64,000 nt of DNA from positions 9,476 to 73,475 of the forward strand of contig JBJMGI010000078.1 of NCBI GenBank assembly GCA_045807945.1. Reading direction: 5' to 3'. Numbering within the stretch: the first letter of the stretch is position 1; every line of letters begins with the position of its first letter. Made by a program: the position numbers and the translations under genes. Under the pieces are notes generated by a model, which had not been told where the DNA came from, ran no database searches, and worked only from the letters and a program-made list of their open reading frames with translations. Below are positions 40,853 to 49,876 of this stretch, piece by piece. The DNA comes from CAVQGF01 sp045807945 (GTDB taxonomy: Bacteria; Acidobacteriota; Terriglobia; Terriglobales; Acidobacteriaceae).

Positions 40853-41647
40853 TTAATCGAGGGCAAAATCCAGCGCATCATCCGCGATCGACCGCTCCGG
40901 GTATTTGTAATCGACTTCGAGAGGCCGCCTGTGCGGAACGATCATTGGCACCTCGCGCCGATAGTGCCGGTACTCAGGATGAAAGCGCGCCAGGTCCCGC
41001 TCCTCGAACTGAATAGCTACGAAGATGTATGCAGTCGTCGCGATCGCAAACACCAGGTGGGCGGTGGTCATCACTGGCGCCGACCAGAAGATCAGCAGCC
41101 ATCCCACATAAAGCGGGTGCCGGACGAAGCGATACATCCCTGGAGTTCGGAACTTCAGCTGCGTGTAAGGCCGCCCTGTGAGGTAGAGCCATACTTGGCG
41201 AAGACCGAACAGGTCAAAATGGTTGATCAGAAACGTGGCTGCAAACAAGATCACCCAACCAGCGGCGTAGAACGTGAGCACGGCGACGCGCGCCGGCGTG
41301 TTGGTTACCTCCCACACCACACCCGCGATCGGCTGCCATTTCCAGAAGAGCAGGATCATAGCAACGCTGGAGAGCAACACATAAGTGCTTCGCTCCACCG
41401 GCTCCGGCACGATCCGCGTCCATGCTTTCTTGAACCACACGCGCGCCATGATGCTGTGCTGCAACGCGAACAGCGCCAGCAGCCCGGCATCGATCGCCAA
41501 CGCCTGCATCAATGCCAGCTGCGGCGCCGAGTCCATCGGCTTAGGGACACCACAATTCGCTAGGAAACCGATCGCGTACACGAGCGTCGCAAAGAAGACC
41601 AGATAGCAAACGGATCCGTAAATAAAAGTTGTAATTCGACTGAACAT
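40853..41647 (-). CDS. mddA: Methanethiol S-methyltransferase (MddA-like) of the ICMT/NnrU type
   Basis: 264 aa from ATG 41647 with GAGGAG upstream; the track of longer in-frame codons adds 49 unsupported residues. Five to six membrane segments. QHSIMARVWFKKAWTRIVP and ERSTYVLLSS, then FRHPLYVGWLL, GHR-type ICMT fold, and FEERDLARFHPEY. The segment pattern matches MddA, which methylates methanethiol to dimethylsulfide with S-adenosylmethionine. Alternative: another small-molecule or isoprenylcysteine-type methyltransferase. The response regulator follows. Confidence 0.75.
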   Translation of the reverse strand: MFSRITTFIYGSVCYLVFFATLVYAIGFLANCGVPKPMDSAPQLALMQALAIDAGLLALFALQHSIMARVWFKKAWTRIVPEPVERSTYVLLSSVAMILLFWKWQPIAGVVWEVTNTPARVAVLTFYAAGWVILFAATFLINHFDLFGLRQVWLYLTGRPYTQLKFRTPGMYRFVRHPLYVGWLLIFWSAPVMTTAHLVFAIATTAYIFVAIQFEERDLARFHPEYRHYRREVPMIVPHRRPLEVDYKYPERSIADDALDFALD

Positions 41648-41923
41648 GATTTCTCCTCGAAGCGCTGTAATTCGTGAGGTGGAAGGAAGAATGGCGCGTA
41701 ATTCATAAGAACCCGCTCCACCAGGTCCATCAACGACTCGTTTTTCCCACTGCTGTACTGCTGCATCCAGCACCCCGGTTTTCTTCGCAAGCATCCGGCT
41801 TGACTCCTTCGCTTGCTCCTGTTCTGCGCTTCTGAGACAAGATAAGATTTACCTGTCCAGCAAGTCCTGAGTTAGTTCCGGGATTACTCTGGGATTTGCC
41901 CGGCTGCACGAAAAAACAAACCA
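41648..41923. other. Divergent intergenic region
   Basis: Between the methyltransferase and the wHTH-TPR regulator gene, whose starts face away. No confident promoter or dyad was found. Confidence 0.5.
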
Positions 41924-43558
41924 TTGGAACCAACCGTCAACTTCGACGTTTATCGCTTCAATCTTCAGACTGGGCGCTTGTGGTCCGGCCCGGAGGAGCT
42001 GCGCCTTACGCCGAAAGCCGCGGCCGTTTTGAAGGTTCTGATCGAGAACGCCGGGACGCCCGTCACTAAGGCGGACCTTTTTGCTTCCGTTTGGAAAGAC
42101 ACCGTGGTCACAGACGACGCGCTAACGTCCTGCATCCAGGAATTGCGCAAGGCATTGGCGGACGACGCCAAGCAGCCGCGATTCATCGAGACTCGCCACC
42201 GCAGGGGATACCGGTTCGCTGCTCAACTTTCCTTCGCCGCAGCAGCCGATGCTCCGGTTTCAAAATCGCAGAACCGAATCTCGACCATCGCGGTTTTGCC
42301 GTTCGCTGACATGAGCCCGGAGCGCGACCAGGATTATCTGTGTGAAGGTATAGCCGAAGAGCTCATCAATGCTTTGGCCAACATCGAGGGACTGCGTGTC
42401 GTCTCTCGCACCGCGGCATTTCAATTCCGCAGCAGCGGCGGCGACGTCAAAGAGATCGGCCGGCAACTGGATGTAGAGACATTGCTCGAAGGAAGTGTGC
42501 GCAAGTCGGGTAACAATCTGCGCGTCACCGTGCAGCTCATCGAAGTCTCGAGCGGGTTTCATCGCTGGTCGCAGCGCTTTGATCGCGCGCTGGAAGATGT
42601 ATTCGCCATCCAGGACGCGATCGCGCAAAGCGTTGTCGCTTCCCTTCGCGGAAGTCTGTTGAGCGAAAGTGAAAAGCAGGCATTGCAGCGGCCGCACACC
42701 GGCGGCGAAGCTTATGAGTTCTATCTCCGTGGGCGGCAATACCTTCCCCGCATGTCAAAAGGCGATCTGCACCGCAGCCGCGAAATGTTCCAGAAGGCCA
42801 TCGATTTGGATGCAAACTACAGCCCAGCCTACGCCGGATTGGCCATGGTGCACGCCACGCTGTATGAGTGGTTCGCCTCCAACGAAGAGGACTTCGCTGC
42901 GGCCGAGCGTGCTAGCCAGGAGGCGCTTCGGTTGACGCCCGACTTGGCGGACGCACATGTCGCGCGCGGATTCACGTTGTCGCAGGTGAAACGTTACGAA
43001 GAGGCAGCCAAGGAGTTCGAAGAAGCTATCCGGCTCACCCCCAGCCTCTTTGAAGCGTACTTTTACTATGCACGCGCTTGCTTCGCTTCTGGGCGGTTCG
43101 AGGAAGCCGCAGAACTGTTCCGCAAAGCAGCCGCGGCTAGGCCTGAGGACTATCAAAGCGCCATGCTGCATTCACTACCCCTGCGAGTACTAGGCAGGAC
43201 TCAGGAATCCCGCGAGGCGGCCACCGAAGGTCTTCGGCGCGCCGAGCGCAGCCTGATGCTCAACCCGCGCGACGTGCGCGCACTCTCGCTTGGCTCCTGC
43301 GCACTTTTTGACGTTGACTCCGAGCGGGCTCTCGACTGGTCGCGGCGCTCACTCGAGTATGCGCCCGACGATATGAGCACGTTGGTTAATGCCGCGTGCT
43401 TGCACGCTAAACTAGGCCGAAAAGAAGAAGCCCTGGGCTTTCTCGAAGGAGTCTTCTCCCGAGGCTGGGGCAAGCGCGACTGGGTTGAAAACGATCCCGA
43501 CTACGATATCCTGCGCGACGACCCAAGGTTCAAGAAGCTGCTCGCCAACCTTAAGTGA
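41924..43558 (+). CDS. Winged-helix/TolB-N/TPR regulator
   Basis: 544 aa, TTG start at 41924. OmpR-type winged helix at about 1-105 (LRLTPKAAAVLKVLIENAG, ETRHRRGYRF). A TolB-amidohydrolase-like N domain with IAVLPFADMS follows (about 120-260), then TPR units (about 270-544). The CadC-like layout without a membrane span, typical of Acidobacteriota. It probably binds DNA; target unknown. Its stop directly abuts that of the convergent M48 gene. Confidence 0.85.
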   Translation: MEPTVNFDVYRFNLQTGRLWSGPEELRLTPKAAAVLKVLIENAGTPVTKADLFASVWKDTVVTDDALTSCIQELRKALADDAKQPRFIETRHRRGYRFAAQLSFAAAADAPVSKSQNRISTIAVLPFADMSPERDQDYLCEGIAEELINALANIEGLRVVSRTAAFQFRSSGGDVKEIGRQLDVETLLEGSVRKSGNNLRVTVQLIEVSSGFHRWSQRFDRALEDVFAIQDAIAQSVVASLRGSLLSESEKQALQRPHTGGEAYEFYLRGRQYLPRMSKGDLHRSREMFQKAIDLDANYSPAYAGLAMVHATLYEWFASNEEDFAAAERASQEALRLTPDLADAHVARGFTLSQVKRYEEAAKEFEEAIRLTPSLFEAYFYYARACFASGRFEEAAELFRKAAAARPEDYQSAMLHSLPLRVLGRTQESREAATEGLRRAERSLMLNPRDVRALSLGSCALFDVDSERALDWSRRSLEYAPDDMSTLVNAACLHAKLGRKEEALGFLEGVFSRGWGKRDWVENDPDYDILRDDPRFKKLLANLK

Positions 43559-44980
43559 TCACTGAGCCACTTGAAGACTCTGGATCATCTTCTGGAAAGT
43601 CGGCTCCAGGGCGTTGAAGTGCGGCTCCGGGGCGATGAAGAGCATCCAGAGCACACTTCCATCGCGACGCTGCAGCGTAAGCAGCACATCACGCTCGGCA
43701 ACCGCTTGACCGTCTTGGGAAGAGAGCGGCGACTGTGCCACCAGGTTCACGACGTTCGCCGCCATTCCATTCACACTCATGTTGCTCTTGCCGCCGAGTG
43801 CGCGCATGCCGGGGTTCGATTGCTCGAGCGCGCGAAACACTTGCTGCGTTGTCTGTTCCAGGGCTTGCGGTTGCTGTGGCGTGTATCCGCTCATCACCAC
43901 ACCGTAAGCGATCGCATTCTCGCCCACGCCTGCTTCGGGAGCTATCACAAGAGAAGATGGTCCCTTGATGACTCTCCAATTGCTCGGATATGCCATCTCG
44001 AAAGATCCGCCGCGGAGCATCTGGAATTCGCCGCTGGGCGCTATCTGCGCCACGGCAGCCTGTTGCAGTTTCATCTGCCGGTCACGCTGCATCTGCGCTA
44101 CCTGTTCGGCGGTGTACGGCTTCATCGTCGCTGCGGCTTGCTTCGCTTCCTGAAAATTTTTGCTCGAAGGATTGAATGGTCGCTGCGGCAATTCGGCGAT
44201 CGCCATCTTGACCGCCGCAGCTCGATTCCCGGGGTTGGGGTGATCGGAAAGGAACTGTGGACCACCCGAACCTCCTTCTTTCTCCAGCTTGGAAAAGAAA
44301 TCTGCCATCGCCATGGGATCGTAGCCGGCTTCGTACATGATCTTCGCGCCAACGCGGTCGGCTTCGCTCTCAGCATCGCGTGAGTACTTCATGAACACCG
44401 ATCCCATACCGAATTGAAGACCGATCCGCGCCAGTTGTCCTCCGACTCCATTGCCCGCAATACTGCCCAGGATCGCGATCGGCAACTGCGCGATGCTTTC
44501 TTTGGAGGCGTTGCGCGTCGCATGCCGCATGTACACATGCGAGATTTCGTGGGCGATCACGCCCGCCAGCTGCGCCTCATTGTCTGCCGCTTGGATCGTA
44601 CCCAGGTTCACCCGCACGGGTCCGCCTGGAAGTGCGAATGCATTGATATCTTTTTGGTTTACCACCTTGAAGCTCCAGTCGTAGTCGTTGGGCGGCAACT
44701 GCTTGGCCAGTTTGAACCCCAGAGTGCTGACGTAGTCGGAGATCGTGCCGCGCGCCGGGAGCAACGGCATCGAGGCGTCCGCTTCAGCAGCCGCCTGCCG
44801 GCCGATCTGCACTTCCTGGTCGGGAGAGAACTGGTTGAAACCGCTTGGAGCCGGGAAGGCGTCGCGTCCGGCACGCAACGGCCCGGTCTGCTTCGCCGCG
44901 CAGCCAACCAGCAGCACAATTAGGAATACAGACGAAACTTTTCGCTTCAGCGCAGCAGGAAAGGATTCGAAAGCTCTCAT
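43559..44980 (-). CDS. M48-family lipoprotein metalloprotease, second paralog
   Basis: 473 aa from ATG 44980, nine residues inside the longest frame; neither start has a strong ribosome site. Lipobox LLVGC near residue 27 predicts an outer- or inner-membrane lipoprotein. HEISH near residue 142 and a downstream EADRVG give an intact zinc site. The C-terminal YPSNW domain parallels the paralog at 3634-5094. Likely BepA-like envelope quality control. Confidence 0.87.
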   Translation of the reverse strand: MRAFESFPAALKRKVSSVFLIVLLVGCAAKQTGPLRAGRDAFPAPSGFNQFSPDQEVQIGRQAAAEADASMPLLPARGTISDYVSTLGFKLAKQLPPNDYDWSFKVVNQKDINAFALPGGPVRVNLGTIQAADNEAQLAGVIAHEISHVYMRHATRNASKESIAQLPIAILGSIAGNGVGGQLARIGLQFGMGSVFMKYSRDAESEADRVGAKIMYEAGYDPMAMADFFSKLEKEGGSGGPQFLSDHPNPGNRAAAVKMAIAELPQRPFNPSSKNFQEAKQAAATMKPYTAEQVAQMQRDRQMKLQQAAVAQIAPSGEFQMLRGGSFEMAYPSNWRVIKGPSSLVIAPEAGVGENAIAYGVVMSGYTPQQPQALEQTTQQVFRALEQSNPGMRALGGKSNMSVNGMAANVVNLVAQSPLSSQDGQAVAERDVLLTLQRRDGSVLWMLFIAPEPHFNALEPTFQKMIQSLQVAQ

Positions 44981-45032
44981 GTCTTGTGAGATGCCAGATT
45001 CCGACATTGGGCTTACAGTCGCCCGCCAGCCT

Positions 45033-45893
45033 TTATGCGAAAACCACCGTCTTCCTGCCGTAAACGATCACGCGATTTTCGACATGCCAGCGCACCGCGC
45101 GCGAGAGGACGACGCGCTCCATGTCTCCGCCTTTACGCGTCATGTCCTCCAGCGAATCCCGATGGGAGATGCGAGTGATGTCCTGCTCGATGATGGGGCC
45201 CTCGTCGAGGACTTCGGTGACGTAGTGGCTGGTCGCGCCGATCAACTTCACCCCGCGTTCAAAGGAGCGGTGGTACGGTTTCGCCCCGATGAATGCCGGC
45301 AGGAAAGAGTGATGGATATTGATGATGCGGCTGGGGTACTGCGCGATGAAGTCGCTCGAGAGGATCTGCATGTATCTGGCAAGCACAACAAGCTCGACGC
45401 GTGCCTCTTTCAAAATGGCGAGTGTCTGTTGCTCGGCCGTCTCTTTCGAATCCTTCGATACTTCTATTCGGCGAAACGGTATCTTGTAGAACTCGGCGAG
45501 CTCCCGCTGGTCATCGTGGTTACTGATCACGATCGGAATCTCGCAAGCAAGCTCGCCGATGTGGTGACGGTAGAGCAGGTCGGCAAGACAATGCCCCGAC
45601 TTGGACACCATGATGGCCACATTCGGGCGATAACCAGTGGAATGCACCGTCCAGGTCATCTGGAATTCGCGTGCCAGGTCGCCAAACCATTCCGCGAAAT
45701 TTGCCATGGGGACGCGAAAGCCGGTGATATCCCACTCCACGCGCATCATGAAGAGGTCTAGCTCGGCATCGCCGTGCTCATCCACCTGCAGGATGTTGCC
45801 ATTGTTTTGGTAAAGGAAGCTGGTGACGGCCGCAACGACGCCTTTACGTTCCGGGCACTGCAGCAGCAGGACTGCGCTGTTCGAGGCTTTCAT
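45033..45893 (-). CDS. purU: Formyltetrahydrofolate deformylase
   Basis: 286 aa, full family length. N-terminal ACT domain (about 8-85), then formyltransferase-like domain with the catalytic IINIHHSFLPAFIGA segment and LDEGPIIEQD. PurU hydrolyses 10-formyl-THF to formate for purine synthesis and folate balance. Monocistronic in this window. Confidence 0.93.
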   Translation of the reverse strand: MKASNSAVLLLQCPERKGVVAAVTSFLYQNNGNILQVDEHGDAELDLFMMRVEWDITGFRVPMANFAEWFGDLAREFQMTWTVHSTGYRPNVAIMVSKSGHCLADLLYRHHIGELACEIPIVISNHDDQRELAEFYKIPFRRIEVSKDSKETAEQQTLAILKEARVELVVLARYMQILSSDFIAQYPSRIINIHHSFLPAFIGAKPYHRSFERGVKLIGATSHYVTEVLDEGPIIEQDITRISHRDSLEDMTRKGGDMERVVLSRAVRWHVENRVIVYGRKTVVFA

Positions 45894-46211
45894 GGGTTTG
45901 CGCGACCAAATCTAACATAGCGAGTTCCAGCGGAGTCGGTCGTGTTATTGAAGGCGTGCGAGGTTGTGACACAAATCCATGACCACAAAAACGCTGGATG
46001 CCCCATTCGAACATCCGGACGTATTACCCTGCGGAGTCCGTCACTAAGCTGTTGACACCTACTATTCGCGCTAGTACAAAGGTTGGACTTTGAGAGTACC
46101 CGCTGCGAGTCTCTCGAAATGACACTGAATCGAACGGTAGACTCTCCCGGCCAGTTCGACTGTCCTTACCAACCTCTGCGAACCAGCCGTCTTCTGCACG
46201 CGGTTCTGTAA
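45894..46211. other. Degenerate intergenic stretch
   Basis: About 320 bp with no convincing gene. A minus-strand open frame at 46024-46311 has no ribosome site or motif and overlaps the fragment below; I treat it as a shadow. Confidence 0.5.
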
Positions 46212-46532
46212 TTAGCATCAGCCGCTCCTTTCCAAGCTTCGCCCATTTCGTTTTTCGGAGGAAGTACAAAACCGGGAACACGTTATACCGGTCGCCTGGC
46301 TGGTGATCCACTGGGACAGATGACCCTGGGAGAAGCCACCCTGATCGACGGCACCGGAGTGCAACTGACCACCAATAATCGTTGGGGTGATTACACTTCT
46401 TTAAACCTTGATCCGGATGGCTGCAGGTTCTGGTATACGAACGAGTATTACCAGATCGACGGCATCATCGGCGTGAACACAGCTCCTTGGCAGACAAGGA
46501 TCGGCAGTTTCAAACTGCCTGGCTGCAACTGA
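46212..46532 (+). pseudogene. C-terminal remnant of a large secreted protein (NRWGDY / FWYTNEYY family)
   Basis: Open without a start from 46212 (after a TAA) to TGA 46530-46532. It holds the motifs LDG-type GTGVQL, NNRWGDYTSLNLDP, CRFWYTNEYY and WQTRIGSFKLPGC, a conserved C-terminal segment of very long acidobacterial secreted proteins. The first part of the gene is missing, and the DPVDDC form usual for the family is shortened to DPDGC. A strong terminator follows. The remnant indicates loss of a large gene here. Confidence 0.7.
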
Positions 46533-46549
46533 AACAGCTCGGAAACTGA

Positions 46550-46577
46550 GACGCCCCGAATTCGGGGCGTCTTTTTT
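46550..46577 (+). terminator. Rho-independent terminator
   Basis: Near-perfect palindrome GACGCCCCGAA/TTCGGGGCGTC with six T, 18 bp after the pseudogene stop. Confidence 0.9.
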
Positions 46578-46736
46578 ATTCTCGGCGAGTCACTCTAACA
46601 TCTGCCTGCTGCTTCGAGCGCATTCCTTCCCGGCACAATAAGATTCGCGATTTTCTTAGTGCGGGCTGAGATCGCGGATCTTTGTTTCAGCATTGGTGCT
46701 CCCTCAATTAGTTGTGCTGGTTCGGTTTCTTCTTCC

Positions 46737-47348
46737 TCAGGTGGATTTGCGTCGGCGAGCTAGTCCCTTAGCCGAGGCCTCGGACCCAGGTGGTTCACGG
46801 AACGGTTCCACAGAAATGCGCTCGTAACACACTTCTAGCACCTCCAGGCATTCTGTACCGCCCGGCGCTTGGAGGACTACGCTGTCGCCCGCTGCCGACT
46901 TCATCAACGCGCGCCCCAGAGGTGACATCCAACTGATGTGGTTGCGGTTGAGATCGACCTCGTCCGCGCCCACGATGCTCACCACTCGCTCCTCTCCCGC
47001 CGAATTGCAATAGCGCACGGTCGCTCCGAAGAAGGCCCTGGTCTTCGCTTGCCCTGCTCTCAGAGCTTCCGGGTCCACCACTTCCGCGGCTTCAATTCGC
47101 TTTGTGAGAAACCGAATCCGCCCATCGATCTGCCGCAGCCGCCGCTTGCCATACTGATAGTCGGCGTTTTCACTGCGATCACCGTTACTGGCAGCCCACG
47201 CCACCACCTCCACCACGGCTGGGCGTTCGCTGGTGAGCAGAAACCGATGCTCATCATTGAGGCGCTGCAGCCCGCCCGGTGTTATGTAATTCTTGCCTCG
47301 GGTGGCGGGCTCGTCCGCTTGTGGCTTTCTCGTAAATCCTTTTCGCAT
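46737..47348 (-). CDS. greB: GreA/GreB-family transcription elongation factor (GreB-like)
   Basis: 203 aa. N-terminal coiled coil with NGDRSENADYQYGKRRLRQI (about 55-74), then the FKBP-like C-terminal domain (about 105-180). The NADYQYGKRRL form is GreB-type. The acidic tip residues that stimulate RNA cleavage by RNA polymerase are in the coiled coil loop. An extended C-terminal basic tail (LARRRKST) is unusual. Stand-alone. Confidence 0.88.
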   Translation of the reverse strand: MRKGFTRKPQADEPATRGKNYITPGGLQRLNDEHRFLLTSERPAVVEVVAWAASNGDRSENADYQYGKRRLRQIDGRIRFLTKRIEAAEVVDPEALRAGQAKTRAFFGATVRYCNSAGEERVVSIVGADEVDLNRNHISWMSPLGRALMKSAAGDSVVLQAPGGTECLEVLEVCYERISVEPFREPPGSEASAKGLARRRKST

Positions 47349-47543
47349 CTCGTAATCATTCTCCTATCTCAAAAGTCGAGATAAACTTCAGCATCAGCCC
47401 AGGAAATACTAGCGAAATCGACCGCCCTGATTTCAAAACTGTTGCAGAAGAAAACAAAGCACCAAAACAGCGGGTTATGACACAGCCGGGACACAAACGG
47501 CGTGCCATCCAGCGCGCGACCTCTCTAAGTTGTTGAGAAATTT

Positions 47544-47619
47544 TGGTGGACCTGGTCGGGATCGAACCGACGACCTCTTCCATGCCATGGAAGCGCGCTC
47601 CCAGCTGCGCCACAGGCCC
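47544..47619 (-). tRNA. tRNA-Ala (GGC)
   Basis: 76 nt with encoded CCA on the minus strand. Acceptor GGGCCTG pairs with CAGGTCC (one G-T), anticodon stem CTTCC/GGAAG with loop ATGGCAT gives GGC, and the T loop TTCGATC is standard. D arm GCGC/GCGC. Reads Ala GCC/GCT. Confidence 0.97.
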
Positions 47620-47646
47620 ACTGTGTTGAAGGAAGGACGAACTTTT

Positions 47647-47675
47647 ATTTTCGCTTAGCCCCGCAGGTTAGTCAA
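47647..47675 (-). promoter_or_regulatory. Candidate tRNA-Ala promoter
   Basis: On the minus strand: TTGACT (plus 47670-47675), 17-bp spacer, GAAAAT (plus 47647-47652). Good -35, weaker -10, about 28 bp from the tRNA 5' end. Confidence 0.45.
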
Positions 47676-47676
47676 A

Positions 47677-47701
47677 CCTGAGCGGACAGGCTCCGCTCAG
47701 G
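47677..47701 (-). terminator. Terminator hairpin of the phosphoesterase gene
   Basis: Perfect 10-bp stem CCTGAGCGGA/TCCGCTCAGG with 5-nt loop, 39 bp past the stop. Only three T follow on the minus strand. Confidence 0.55.
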
Positions 47702-47740
47702 ACTGTCGCGAAACGGGACACCAGAAACCAAAAGCGGTTC

Positions 47741-48943
47741 TTAGAAGTTGAACATATCGCGCATGTCGCCAGACTGGCCGTTGCGGCTGTTCAGCGAACC
47801 CAGATTCCAGTTCCACTGGATGAAGCTGAGGATGGAAACATCGTCCATGGTCACGTGAGAGACGTACCCCTGCTTGGCCAGCGGCGAGATCACGAGCATG
47901 GGGACGCGCACTCCCAATCCTTGGCTGTCGACCGGCGGAGGAGGAACGTGGTCATACCAGCCGCCACCTTCGTCCCAGATCACGATGATCGCGGTCTCAG
48001 ACCAACCAGGCGACGCTTGCACCCTCTGAACCATGTCCGCGAGCCAGTTCAACCCGACGAACATTTCGCCGGAACCGGGGTGCATAGAGTGCACCGGTCC
48101 CGGCTGCACGAAAGTCACTGACGGTAAAGTGTTGTTGTCGATCTCCGCGAAGAAGTTCGAGGTGTCTTGAATGTGATCGCTGTTTTGCGTACTGGTAAAG
48201 TACTGGAACGGGTTCTGCGTAGCAACGTACCCCAAACCGCACTGGTTGTAGTTTTCGTGGAACCATGTCCAGGTGATGTTCTTGCTCGTCAGCTGGTCGC
48301 CGACATTGGGGAATGTGAACGGTTGGGCAGCAGCATCGGGTTTCTGGCACGGGCCATAAGAGGGCTGCACGCTGAAGATGAAATTATTGTCACTCGCCGC
48401 CACCAGGTAAAGCGGATTTGTGGGCGCGCTGCCCGCGGCAGACGAAAAGAAGTGGTCCGCCAGAGCGAACTGGCCGGCTAACGACCAGAGCCGGTCCATG
48501 CCCATGATGCTGGAATCGTAATAGCCCATTGACGTGTTGCCGATTCGCCTTGCAAACCCATCCATGTTGCCGCCATCCAGAGACGCAACATAGTCAGCAT
48601 GCGAGTGGCCCAGGTCAGCAGGGTTCGTGTTCGTCAGTAGGAAAGGGCTGATCGTGCCCCCGTCGGCGCTCGGCTGGGTGTAGCCGGGAACTCCGGGGCG
48701 AAGCCCCTCGATCGTCTGGCCATTCGGCGGAATGAACGTGCCGAACAGGTGGTCAAAGGAGCTGTTCTGCATAACCACGACAATGACGCGCTTCACTGCG
48801 GACTGAGTCTCAGAGTTGGCGCCTCCACCGTCAGAATTCTGACTGGAGACTCCTCTACAGGCGGACATCGTCATTGCCAGCACCGTTGCCGCAATAAGTG
48901 AAGGCAGCTTCTTCGTTTTAAAACATCGGTCGTTCATCTTCAT
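47741..48943 (-). CDS. Phosphoesterase-family (phospholipase C/acid phosphatase) lipoprotein
   Basis: 400 aa from ATG 48943 (an alternative ATG is at 48937); the much longer frame upstream is a shadow. Lipobox TMSAC with C29 indicates a lipoprotein. The metal-coordinating start VVVMQNSSFDHLFG and a WDEGGGWYDHVPPPP region match the phosphoesterase family PF04185. Likely hydrolyses phosphate esters or phospholipids outside the inner membrane. The substrate is unknown. Divergent from the gene at 49142. Confidence 0.85.
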   Translation of the reverse strand: MKMNDRCFKTKKLPSLIAATVLAMTMSACRGVSSQNSDGGGANSETQSAVKRVIVVVMQNSSFDHLFGTFIPPNGQTIEGLRPGVPGYTQPSADGGTISPFLLTNTNPADLGHSHADYVASLDGGNMDGFARRIGNTSMGYYDSSIMGMDRLWSLAGQFALADHFFSSAAGSAPTNPLYLVAASDNNFIFSVQPSYGPCQKPDAAAQPFTFPNVGDQLTSKNITWTWFHENYNQCGLGYVATQNPFQYFTSTQNSDHIQDTSNFFAEIDNNTLPSVTFVQPGPVHSMHPGSGEMFVGLNWLADMVQRVQASPGWSETAIIVIWDEGGGWYDHVPPPPVDSQGLGVRVPMLVISPLAKQGYVSHVTMDDVSILSFIQWNWNLGSLNSRNGQSGDMRDMFNF

Positions 48944-49141
48944 CTTCAGGGGAACCCGGAGCCAGGGAATGGCTTTGCACCTAAATGGATAGCAAATAGA
49001 GAGAGGAAGTTGCCCTGCAGCTCTGGATTGCTCTCGGTGGCAGAGGGTGGGGTACACTGGCGTACCGGGCGATTGACAAACCATTTGCCCAGAGTCGCTC
49101 ATCTGAGTTCTCAGGCCCATTCCCTGCATTAAGGACATGCA

Positions 49142-49738
49142 ATGAAACGTACGACGTGGCTCCTGGCAGTCACACTCTGTTCCCTGCTTGCTCTCTTTCC
49201 GAGGCAAGCGGCCGCACAAGCAGCCAATCAGTCCGATGTTGCGGTCATCATTAGCCAAGTCAGCCAGGCATCCTCGGATGCGCAACGCGATGTTGCCCAC
49301 CTTCGGATTGATAAATGGAAGATGGAGGGCGACGAGAGGCGCCGCGCCGAAGCTCGCGCCGAGTCCATATCGCGCAATCTGACTGCAGCTTTGCCGGGAA
49401 TGCTTGACGCTGTGCGCGTCGCGCCCAACAGCCTTGCCGCTACCTTCAAGCTCTACCGCAATCTGAGCGCGCTCAGCGATCCGCTGGCTGCCCTCACCGA
49501 CGACGCAGCGAACGGCTCGAAGGAAGAGCACAACGCGTTGGCACTGGATGCGGAGAATCTCGAACGCGCACGCCTCGCGCTAGGAGACCGCCTGGAACGG
49601 ATAACCGCCAACGCCGACGCCGATTTGGCAAAACTCCGAGCCGGCGCCAAGCCCCAAACGGCGGCTGGACCGAAGAAAATCGTCATTGACGATTCCGCGC
49701 CTGCCCCCAAGAAACCCCGCAAGAAGACGACCCCGTAA
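49142..49738 (+). CDS. Secreted hypothetical protein
   Basis: 198 aa, not recognised. Signal peptide about 1-25 (AAAQA cleavage). The body is largely helical and Ala-rich (about 30-165), with a basic Pro/Lys C terminus. Similar small exported proteins occur in Acidobacteriota. 139 bp before the ECF sigma gene; the intervening promoter suggests separate control. Confidence 0.7.
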   Translation: MKRTTWLLAVTLCSLLALFPRQAAAQAANQSDVAVIISQVSQASSDAQRDVAHLRIDKWKMEGDERRRAEARAESISRNLTAALPGMLDAVRVAPNSLAATFKLYRNLSALSDPLAALTDDAANGSKEEHNALALDAENLERARLALGDRLERITANADADLAKLRAGAKPQTAAGPKKIVIDDSAPAPKKPRKKTTP

Positions 49739-49769
49739 ATACCCGCAAATCATTGCCCTAGCTAAGGCC

Positions 49770-49798
49770 GGAACCTTACAGAACCACTTGGTGTCTAA
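49770..49798 (+). promoter_or_regulatory. Candidate ECF-sigma (RpoE-type) autoregulated promoter
   Basis: GGAACCT at 49770-49776 and GTCTAA at 49793-49798, with about 16-17 bp between; this resembles the RpoE-type GGAAC/TCTAA pair. It sits about 80 bp before the sigma gene, as expected for autoregulation. Confidence 0.6.
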
Positions 49799-49876
49799 GT
49801 GGTTGGTGGCTTGAGACCCTCCCCCGAGCCACTCTGGAAAACAGTGGTTTGCCGTGCTAAGGTTTGAGGTGACGCC

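Noticed and set aside
46024..46311. Minus-strand open frame of 95 aa
   Set aside because: No ribosome site or family; overlaps the antisense of the decayed remnant.
45894..47740. Integrated mobile element at tRNA-Ala
   Set aside because: No integrase, no repeat of the tRNA 3' end and no mobility genes were found; only the decayed fragment supports rearrangement.
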